A program made the translations under genes and the position numbers. Shown here piece after piece: positions 1-6,032 of a stretch of DNA of 10,935 nucleotides (within the stretch, counting starts at the first letter, position 1; every line of letters starts with the position of its first letter). The DNA is taken from positions 1 to 10,935 of the forward strand of contig JAGYNW010000050.1 in the NCBI GenBank assembly GCA_018399915.1, given 5' to 3'. The stretch comes from Candidatus Omnitrophota bacterium. GTDB lineage: Bacteria; Omnitrophota; Gorgyraeia; Zapsychrales; Zapsychraceae. The notes beneath the pieces were generated by a model that saw only the letters and a list, made by a program, of their open reading frames with translations, did not search any database and was not told the origin of the DNA.

Positions 1-97
1 GAAAGAATTTGGAGCAAATCCGAGAAAACGCCCTAGATCGACGATAAATTGCCTTCTAAATCGGAATTTGTGATAATAAATGTCATACCTTGTCCCG

Positions 98-125
98 TTG
101 ACAAATCCCGGGATTTTGTTAAGAT
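98..125 (+). promoter_or_regulatory. Putative sigma70-type promoter of the exbB-exbD-TPR-VWA operon
   Basis: A perfect -35 hexamer TTGACA lies at 98-103. After a 16-base spacer comes TAAGAT at 120-125, which matches the -10 consensus at 4 of 6 positions. The predicted transcript start is near 132, giving a leader of about 55 bases before the first start codon. A second, perfect -10 hexamer (TATAAT, 160-165) lies closer to the gene but has no recognisable -35 partner. Consensus matching only; the real start could be either. Confidence 0.5.
103..116. promoter_or_regulatory. 14-base perfect palindrome inside the promoter spacer (possible operator)
   Basis: AAATCCCGGGATTT is its own reverse complement. 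It starts on the last base of the -35 hexamer and fills most of the spacer. With a one-base offset the symmetry extends outward to ACAAA...TTTTGT. A dyad in this position would let a dimeric repressor block RNA polymerase. No regulator gene is visible in the window, so the operator role is inference. Confidence 0.35.
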
Positions 126-186
126 TACGCGAAGAATCAATTCAACCGAAACCCCATACTATAATACGTTAAAATAGGAGAATGTA

Positions 187-942
187 ATGATCCTGATGCC
201 TTGCAAGAGGAAGGTGGTGCTGTCTACGCTAATCATGTTATTGAGCCATTGCGTCTTGGCTTTCGCTCAAGCGGCTCCTCAACAACAGATCAAACCCCTG
301 GTTGATGCCTATGAGCAGTCTGCCGGCGGCATGACCTTGTTTCAGATGATCCAGTCCGGCGGTTTCATTATGATCATTTTAGGGCTGCTTTCTTTAGCCG
401 GGACCGCTAATATCGTTTATAATTTTTTAACATTGAAGACCACGAAATTGGTACCTGTGGATTTTGCCGAGATGCTTATCCGAAAGTTAGAGGTCGGAGA
501 CGCCCGGGGCGCGAAATATCTGTGCCGGGAAAATCAGAATATCCTGGCGCGCATCGTGAACATCAGTGTGCAGGATGATAAAAGAGAGGTGGCCTTTGTC
601 AGGGAATCTATGGAGATTGCCGCCCGCAAGGAGATCGGTGCTTTGTGGCAAAATATCAGCTATTTGGGGGATATTGCGTCGATCGCGCCTTTGATCGGTC
701 TGTTAGGGACGGTCTTAGGGATGATCCAGGCATTCAATGTCATTGCCTTTCAATCTGCGGTGGTTAAGCCGATATTGCTCGCCGGAGGTGTTTCCAAGGC
801 CATGGTTACCACCGCCGGAGGTTTGATCGTGGCTATCCCGGCAATGATGTTTTACTCCTTCTTTCGGGGAAAAGTTCAAGAGATCTCCAATGTTATTGAA
901 GGTTACAGTACCGAGATCATCCGCATCATTGAGGAAGAATAA
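187..942 (+). CDS. exbB: MotA/TolQ/ExbB-family proton channel protein with N-terminal signal peptide
   Basis: Inner-membrane channel subunit (251 aa) expected to assemble with the next gene's product and use the proton motive force to move a partner protein. A signal-peptide-like stretch (residues about 10-28, ending AFAQA) precedes three membrane segments at about 57-80, 160-183 and 196-224. This extra N-terminal segment is absent from E. coli ExbB but known in some ExbB-like proteins. The second helix carries GLLGTVLGM, with T175 matching the conserved channel threonine (E. coli ExbB T148). The third carries GVSKAMVTTAGGLIVAIPAM, with T208/T209 near the T181 position. The usual glutamate (E176 in E. 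coli ExbB) is lysine here (K204). The start is supported by AGGAG at 176-180, six bases upstream; an in-frame ATG at 196 is the alternative. Sequence cannot separate ExbB from TolQ function, so the symbol is by family. Confidence 0.9.
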   Translation: MILMPCKRKVVLSTLIMLLSHCVLAFAQAAPQQQIKPLVDAYEQSAGGMTLFQMIQSGGFIMIILGLLSLAGTANIVYNFLTLKTTKLVPVDFAEMLIRKLEVGDARGAKYLCRENQNILARIVNISVQDDKREVAFVRESMEIAARKEIGALWQNISYLGDIASIAPLIGLLGTVLGMIQAFNVIAFQSAVVKPILLAGGVSKAMVTTAGGLIVAIPAMMFYSFFRGKVQEISNVIEGYSTEIIRIIEEE

Positions 943-1024
943 AAAGCGCGTTACCCCGCGGATCCTCCATTAACCTGTTTTCTGCGTAATCGGGGAATTC
1001 ACGGGCTTATTCAGGAGATAAGGC

Positions 1025-1447
1025 ATGTCTAGAATAGTTATATCCGAACAGCAAAAACAAAAACCGATCATTCAGATGGCGCCGCTTATCGATATTGTCT
1101 TCTTGACACTGGTCTTTTTTATGACCATATCGGTCTTCAATCAGATGGAAGCGGAACTGAACATCAGCGTTCCCAAGGCGCAGGCCTCCAAGGACGCGGT
1201 GCGTAGCCCGGGCGAGATCATCATCAATATTAATAAGCAGGGTGATGTTATTGTCAATAGTCAAAAACTTTCCCAGAACGCGTTGGAGGCCATGTTAACC
1301 AAGATATCCGGATTGTTTCCTAATCAGCCGGTTATTATCAGAGCGGATGAGCAGACTTATCATCAGTATGTTGTGAAGGTCTTAGACGCCTGTGCCAAGG
1401 CTGATATCTGGAATATATCCTTTTCCACTAATAAAGAAGAAAACTGA
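1025..1447 (+). CDS. exbD: ExbD/TolR-family biopolymer transport protein
   Basis: Partner of the ExbB-like subunit (140 aa, the usual family length). A short cytoplasmic N-terminus is followed by one membrane helix (about 19-38) beginning MAPLIDIVFL. D23 matches the proton-carrying aspartate of ExbD (D25) and TolR. The rest is a periplasmic domain with the family pattern: a hydrophobic strand EIIININKQGDV, a helix, then PVIIRADEQTYHQYVVKVLD and a final strand. An AGGAG at 1013-1017 sits seven bases before the ATG. It follows the exbB-like gene after 82 bases with no terminator, and the next gene starts three bases after its stop, so it belongs to the same operon. Confidence 0.93.
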   Translation: MSRIVISEQQKQKPIIQMAPLIDIVFLTLVFFMTISVFNQMEAELNISVPKAQASKDAVRSPGEIIININKQGDVIVNSQKLSQNALEAMLTKISGLFPNQPVIIRADEQTYHQYVVKVLDACAKADIWNISFSTNKEEN

Positions 1448-1450
1448 TCC

Positions 1451-3874
1451 ATGCGCCGTGTCTTGAAATATCAACGATCTTGTTTGTTTGTGTTCTTGCT
1501 TGTGGTCCAAAGTCTGTTTCCCGCCTTTGCCCAGCAGCCTGCTAAAAAGGCCCAGGAAGCGGAAGAATCCGTTGCTGAGGCGGTTTCATCCCGGGATCTG
1601 GAATTGATCGACTTTGCCAATGGCCTTTTTGAGCGAAACTTTTATGACATGGCTCTGCAGGAATACAAAAAGTTTATAGTGGCCTTTCCGGAAAGTGATT
1701 TTCTGGAAGATGCCTATTACGGGGTCGCAGAGAGCTTGTTCTTTTTGAAATCCTATGTCCGCGCCATAGGCGCCCTTAATTCGTATAAAGAATTTTATCC
1801 TTCAGGCGCAAAGATCGATATTGTCAATTTGCGATTGGGGCAAAGTTTCTTTTTTCTTGAAGAATATGAAGAGGCGTTAAGCCGTCTGACCGAAGTTGAC
1901 CCTGGGCGGCTGGATAAGGAATTCCTCCCCGGGTTTTATTTATATCAAGGAAAGGTTTTATCCCAGCGTGGTTCTTTGAAGGAGGCAGAGAAGGCCTTGT
2001 TGCAAGCGGCTGAACAGTCTTCTGAAAAAGATATGACTTTTTCCGTTTTCATGGAATTGGCAGACGTGTTTGACCGGCGGGAAGATTTTCTGAAGGCGAT
2101 TGCGTATTACCGGAAAGCACGTGAGGCAGCGGATAGTGATGCGCGTAAAGGCATAACCCTCTATAAAGAAGGTGAAGTCTATTTGTTCATCAAAAGATAT
2201 AAGGAGGCCATTACTGCTTTTGAAAATATCGTGACGCAGTACGCGCAACAGGACGTCGCTTTTGACGCCTTGGTCAATCTGATGTTGGCGTATTATCGCG
2301 CGGGAGAACATGAAAAGGTGCTGGAAGTTTATGATCAGCGAAAAGCCGATATCCAGAAGCAAGATACAGATGAGGTTTTCCGGGTGTATTATTTGCTCGC
2401 GCTGGCGCATATCCGTGCCAGCGAGTTTGAGAAGGCCTTGACGGCTTTGGATACGGTCCTGAAAAGGGAGGGATTGTCTGAGCAGGATAAAGGCAAGGCG
2501 TATATCAAGAAATTGGAGATTTTGGTCAAATTGCGGAATTTTGAAGAGGCGCTCACGATCGTTAAGGCACATCTTAAGGACGTTGTAGAGGACCGGGATA
2601 ATATTTTATTCTTAAAAGCCGAAGCGTTTTATGGTCTGAAACGTTATCAAGAGGCCTTTGCTGTTTATCAAGAAATCCAGACACAATATAAGGATTCCGG
2701 CCTGTCGGATGAGGTGCTCTACTCCATGGCCCATGCCAAGAGCAAGAGCCAAGAACCGGCTGAGGCGGCCAAACTCTTTTGGCGTTATTTTCAGCAAGGC
2801 AAGGATTCTCCTAAAAGGGAAGAGGCCTTGTACAATTTGATCCTGATTGAAAAGGATTTGGAGCAGTGGGAACAGGCCATAAAACATGCCGAGATTTTTC
2901 TCAAGACTTTTCCTAAAAGTGAAACAAAAGAAAAAGTCTTTTATTGGCTGGGCACTTTATATCCGAAAAATGATCAGATATCCGAAGCCATTGCGGTTTA
3001 TAAAGAATTTCTGACGTCTTTTCCGGAAAGTGAACAATCGCATGAGATCTGTTTTTTATTGGCCTTTCATTTGAATGCCCTGGGTTCATCCGATGAGGCC
3101 TTAAGCTATTATGAGCGGTTGGATAGCCCGGACGTGCACAGGGCCTTACGGTATCCGGCATTAAAAAATGCCGCTTTGATTTATCTTAACCGGCAGGAAC
3201 AAGCGCGGGCCGCGGCCCTTTTCTATCAGCTGATTACTTTGTACGATGATAATGATCTGAAGTGGGAAACTTATATATGGTTAGCGGAAAGATATCTTAA
3301 GACAGGGCAATATGCCGATATGCTCAAGGTAGTGGAAAAAGCGGGAGCCAAGCTTGATAAGGATGAGGAGAAGAGGCATTGGGAGCTCATTTTCCTGGAA
3401 GCGCAGGCTCTTCGGAAATTAGAAAAATACGAAAAGGCCATTGAGAATTATCAGAAGCTTTTGGCCCATCCTGATGCTGAGCGTTTCAAAGCTGCCTCGC
3501 GGATTGGCTTGGGATTGTGTTATGCGCAAACAGCTCAATACGAAAAGGCGAAGGAACAGTTTGAGACCGCGATTCTGGAAAATACGGAAGATAATACCGT
3601 TACGATGCGGGCGCGCTTTGAGATCGCCAACGTTTACAGAGAGCTTGATGACCATGAGCAGGCTGTTAAATTTTATATGTTCGTTTCCGTGCTTTATGAT
3701 GATGATGAGTATTGCCCCGAGGCCTTGTACCAGGCCGGAAGATCATTTGAGATGCTTAAGCAAGGCCGTAAGGCCGTGCAGGTATACCAGGAATTGGGCG
3801 CGCGGTATCCGGACAGCCCGCAGGCCCAACAAGCCAAAGAAAGGATTGAGAGTTTAAATGAAAATGAAACGTGA
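1451..3874 (+). CDS. Secreted multi-TPR protein in the ExbBD operon
   Basis: An 807-residue protein with a clear signal peptide (basic start, hydrophobic core about 12-23, AFA at 25-27, cleavage likely before Q28). A short charged spacer follows, then tetratricopeptide-like repeats to the C-terminus. Repeats show as recurring units such as YEEALSRL, YKEAITAFENIV, YQEAFAVYQEI, YEKAIENYQKLL and YEKAKEQFETAI, often ending in FPES or YPDS as in BamD and CpoB/YbgF. No enzyme domain is seen. It is expected to be periplasmic and to act as a scaffold. Its position next to ExbB/ExbD recalls CpoB in tol-pal operons and the VWA/TPR pairing in Bat operons, but it is about three times longer than CpoB. 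The start lies three bases after the exbD-like stop with only a weak purine-rich ribosome site, so translational coupling is likely. The last 17 bases overlap the next gene. Confidence 0.85.
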   Translation: MRRVLKYQRSCLFVFLLVVQSLFPAFAQQPAKKAQEAEESVAEAVSSRDLELIDFANGLFERNFYDMALQEYKKFIVAFPESDFLEDAYYGVAESLFFLKSYVRAIGALNSYKEFYPSGAKIDIVNLRLGQSFFFLEEYEEALSRLTEVDPGRLDKEFLPGFYLYQGKVLSQRGSLKEAEKALLQAAEQSSEKDMTFSVFMELADVFDRREDFLKAIAYYRKAREAADSDARKGITLYKEGEVYLFIKRYKEAITAFENIVTQYAQQDVAFDALVNLMLAYYRAGEHEKVLEVYDQRKADIQKQDTDEVFRVYYLLALAHIRASEFEKALTALDTVLKREGLSEQDKGKAYIKKLEILVKLRNFEEALTIVKAHLKDVVEDRDNILFLKAEAFYGLKRYQEAFAVYQEIQTQYKDSGLSDEVLYSMAHAKSKSQEPAEAAKLFWRYFQQGKDSPKREEALYNLILIEKDLEQWEQAIKHAEIFLKTFPKSETKEKVFYWLGTLYPKNDQISEAIAVYKEFLTSFPESEQSHEICFLLAFHLNALGSSDEALSYYERLDSPDVHRALRYPALKNAALIYLNRQEQARAAALFYQLITLYDDNDLKWETYIWLAERYLKTGQYADMLKVVEKAGAKLDKDEEKRHWELIFLEAQALRKLEKYEKAIENYQKLLAHPDAERFKAASRIGLGLCYAQTAQYEKAKEQFETAILENTEDNTVTMRARFEIANVYRELDDHEQAVKFYMFVSVLYDDDEYCPEALYQAGRSFEMLKQGRKAVQVYQELGARYPDSPQAQQAKERIESLNENET

Positions 3875-5519
3875 TCTGACCCTTTCCATAGCGATTTCCA
3901 TTCTGGGGCATATCCTTTTTTTTGTTTATGCGGCTCAAGTTATGGTGCCGGCCTTGCGGCTTGAGGGCGTTAAAGAAAAGAAACTGTTGTCTTTTGTGGT
4001 TAAGACCCTGGATTCGCAGATCCCGGAGCGGGTCAACGTGCACCGGGAGAAGATCGCCACTAAGGATGTTCTGAAATTTGAAAATCCCTCCGCTTCGGAA
4101 CAGCCTTCTGATGTTCCTCTGGAAGAGCTTCTTAAAAATCAAAGCCCGCGCATGAGGGACGAAGATCCTCAAGAATCGGAGACGGATCTGCTTCCCGAGA
4201 AGAAAGAGGTGGCCCCTCTTTTAACGGCTAAAAAATTTGATAAGTTTATCCGGGAGAGAACCGATAGAAAGACCCGCGCCAGTCTTATTAAGGTCGCGGA
4301 TACGCCGGATGCCGACACGTTTGTCGATCCTCAGGATTTCGCCGAGGATACCGGCGCCTCAGAAAGTTTTTTTGATAAAATGCCCGGGTTTACCCCTGAG
4401 CTGGCAGATATGAAAGCGGATCTGACCTCTTCGGTCAAAGCACCGCCGGTGGCAGAAGAGACTATCTCCTCGATCCGTCGCGTGGCGCAATTTTCTGATT
4501 ACAAGGAGTTCTTGATAAGCAAGGTCGCGATCTATGAGGACCCGGCCGACAGGTATAAATATTACAAGATAAGTATCCGGATCGGGAAAGACGGTCTGGC
4601 GCTGGAAAGCCTTCCCAAAGAGATCATTTTTTTGATAGATTGCTCAACGAGTATGCGGGAGGACCGGATGGAAGAATTCAAGAAAGGCATTTCTTACGCC
4701 TTGCGCCATTTGAATCCCCAGGATGTGTTCAATATTTTTACTTTCAAAAAATCGATTCAGAAGTTCCGGAAATCTTCCCTGCCGCCCACCGAGACGAATA
4801 TCCGTTTGGCCCTGGATTTTGTCGAAGATCTCAGCGTCGGTCAAAAGACGGATACGTACCTGGCCTTGTCGGAAACCATTAATTTTCAAAGCACGATTGA
4901 TCCGAGTTATGTCATTTTGATCAGTGACGGCCGGCCGACCAAGGGGGTCACCAATTCCCGGGTATTGATCAATCAGATCTCCTTGATTAATAATGGGAAA
5001 AAGGCCATTTTCGCCTTTACCGGAGGTGCGCGGGTGAATCGGTATTTGCTGGATTTCATCGCCTATAAGAACAGGGGTTGGACCGAGTATTCTTACCGAA
5101 CCCATGAGATCGAATGGCATATGGCCAATATGTATGAAAAGATCCGTAATCCGATCTTGACTAATATCCGTTATAACATCAGCGGTCTGGAGAATCCCCA
5201 GATGTATCCGAAATTATTGCCGGATATTTTCAAAAACACGGAATTCACTTTATATGGGCGGTTCTCGGATGAAAAGAAGTTCTTATTGCGGATCCTGGGA
5301 GAGGCTAATGGAAAGACAAAAGAACTGAATATTGAAAGCTCCCTGGAAAGTGCGGCCCGCGGGGACGTGGAGATTGCCAGGAGTTGGGCGTTTAACAAGA
5401 TCTATTATCTGATAGGCCTGCTCAGGAATAATCGTGAGAATCAAACCATTATCCGGGAGATCAATTATTTGTGTAATAAATTCGATATCCAAACGCCGTA
5501 TTCGGGGAATCTTCGGTAA
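3858..5519 (+). CDS. TonB/TolA-like membrane-anchored VWA-domain protein
   Basis: A 553-residue protein in three parts. Residues 1-33 form a short basic start and one membrane helix, with S14-x3-H18 matching the S-x3-H motif by which TonB and TolA contact ExbB/TolQ. Residues about 35-215 are a charged, low-complexity linker suited to spanning the periplasm. Residues about 250-430 are a von Willebrand factor A domain with a complete metal site: D261, S263, S265 (DCSTS), T331 (KTDTYLAL) and D357 (LISDGRPT). The C-terminal part has SWAFNKIYYLIGLL and a FDIQTPYSGNL ending, resembling the tail that follows VWA in inter-alpha-trypsin-type bacterial proteins (YGIVTPYTSFL-like). No TonB or TolA C-terminal domain is seen. 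The gene overlaps its upstream neighbour by 17 bases; an alternative ATG lies two codons in. The likely role is an energised periplasmic adhesion or assembly factor (inference). Confidence 0.85.
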   Translation: MKMKRDLTLSIAISILGHILFFVYAAQVMVPALRLEGVKEKKLLSFVVKTLDSQIPERVNVHREKIATKDVLKFENPSASEQPSDVPLEELLKNQSPRMRDEDPQESETDLLPEKKEVAPLLTAKKFDKFIRERTDRKTRASLIKVADTPDADTFVDPQDFAEDTGASESFFDKMPGFTPELADMKADLTSSVKAPPVAEETISSIRRVAQFSDYKEFLISKVAIYEDPADRYKYYKISIRIGKDGLALESLPKEIIFLIDCSTSMREDRMEEFKKGISYALRHLNPQDVFNIFTFKKSIQKFRKSSLPPTETNIRLALDFVEDLSVGQKTDTYLALSETINFQSTIDPSYVILISDGRPTKGVTNSRVLINQISLINNGKKAIFAFTGGARVNRYLLDFIAYKNRGWTEYSYRTHEIEWHMANMYEKIRNPILTNIRYNISGLENPQMYPKLLPDIFKNTEFTLYGRFSDEKKFLLRILGEANGKTKELNIESSLESAARGDVEIARSWAFNKIYYLIGLLRNNRENQTIIREINYLCNKFDIQTPYSGNLR

Positions 5520-5571
5520 GCAAAGAGTCTCCGCAGCGATAAGCATGAAGGCCTGAAAGTCTGGAAATTTA

Positions 5572-5600
5572 TTGACAAGAAATCATATCTTATTTATGCT
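5572..5600 (+). promoter_or_regulatory. Sigma70-type promoter of the cold-shock gene
   Basis: A perfect TTGACA (5572-5577), a 17-base spacer and TATGCT (5595-5600, 4 of 6 matches). The predicted start is near 5607, which gives a 5' leader of about 145 bases. It lies just after the VWA gene and separates the cold-shock gene from the operon upstream. No intrinsic terminator is visible between the VWA stop and this promoter. Confidence 0.6.
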
Positions 5601-5606
5601 AAAAAT

Positions 5607-5751
5607 GTAAGTTTGGGTAAGAAGAGAACGAAAGCAGTAAATAAGGAAAGAGGAAGAGTTATGAGACAGCTAAAGGATTCATGCCTAAAAGATCATTCCC
5701 GGCCATTATTTACTCAAAAGTTTTCGTGATTCGTGAAAGGAGGGAGAAGTA
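5607..5751 (+). promoter_or_regulatory. Long 5' leader of the cold-shock gene
   Basis: About 145 untranslated bases are predicted between the promoter and the csp start codon. Long leaders that refold with temperature are known for cspA-type genes (159 bases in E. coli cspA). I see no clear match to the E. coli cold box and cannot fold the RNA, so a thermosensor is inference. The first part is purine-rich (about 5609-5660), and the leader ends in a very strong AAAGGAGGGAG ribosome site at 5736-5746. Confidence 0.4.
5661..5729 (+). CDS. Possible 22-codon upstream ORF in the csp leader
   Basis: ATG at 5661, preceded by AGGAAGAG (5651-5658), opens a 22-codon frame (start MRQLKDSCLK) ending at TGA 5727-5729, just ahead of the csp ribosome site. 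The peptide resembles nothing I know. It could be a regulatory leader peptide or a chance frame. The good ribosome site and placement are the only support. Confidence 0.25.
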   Translation: MRQLKDSCLKDHSRPLFTQKFS

Positions 5752-5952
5752 ATGGCGAGAGGAAAAATCAAGTGGTTTAATAATCAAAAAGGGTATGGTT
5801 TTATTTCTGTTGAAGATGGCGATGATGTGTTTGTCCACTTTTCGGCGATCCAGGAGGATGGCTATAAGTCACTTGAAGAAGGACAGGAAGTGGAATTTGA
5901 GATTGTTGACGGCCCCAAAGGCGACCACGCAGCTAACGTCGTCAAAATATAA
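5752..5952 (+). CDS. csp: CspA-family cold-shock protein
   Basis: A 66-residue single-domain nucleic-acid chaperone of the CspA family, cytoplasmic, binding single-stranded RNA and DNA. Both RNA-binding motifs are intact: RNP1 KGYGFI at residues 13-18 and RNP2 VFVHF at 26-30, with the typical KWFN at 7-10. Length is normal for the family. The start is fixed by the strong AAGGAGG at 5737-5743. It is monocistronic, with its own promoter upstream and an intrinsic terminator downstream. Which member of the csp set this is, and whether it responds to cold, cannot be told from sequence. Confidence 0.96.
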   Translation: MARGKIKWFNNQKGYGFISVEDGDDVFVHFSAIQEDGYKSLEEGQEVEFEIVDGPKGDHAANVVKI

Positions 5953-5969
5953 TCATGAAGCAGTGAAAG

Positions 5970-6002
5970 AAAAGGAGGCCTGGAGCTACCGGGCTCCTTT
6001 TT
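5970..6002 (+). terminator. Intrinsic terminator after csp
   Basis: GGAGC (5982-5986) pairs with GCTCC (5993-5997) around a six-base loop and is followed by TTTTT (5998-6002). A second, mutually exclusive pairing joins AAAAGGAG (5970-5977) to CTCCTTTT (5994-6001). Either form stops transcription plausibly; the first has the classic hairpin plus free T-tract. Confidence 0.75.
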
Positions 6003-6032
6003 GTAAATCCCGGTAAATTTTCCAAAGGGGGA

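Noticed and set aside
3..47. Open frame from the window start ending at TAA 45-47 (reads KNLEQIRENALDRR), possible 3' end of an upstream gene
   Set aside because: Only 14 codons are visible. The composition is plausible for a protein end but too short to support a call.
943..1024. Possible hairpin CGCG...CGCG in the exbB-exbD spacer
   Set aside because: Only four base pairs with no T-tract; not enough for a terminator or processing site.
1958..2572. 204-codon open frame on the - strand inside the TPR gene
   Set aside because: It lies wholly antisense to a well-supported gene, has no ribosome site or recognisable domain, and its composition is that of a reverse-strand shadow.
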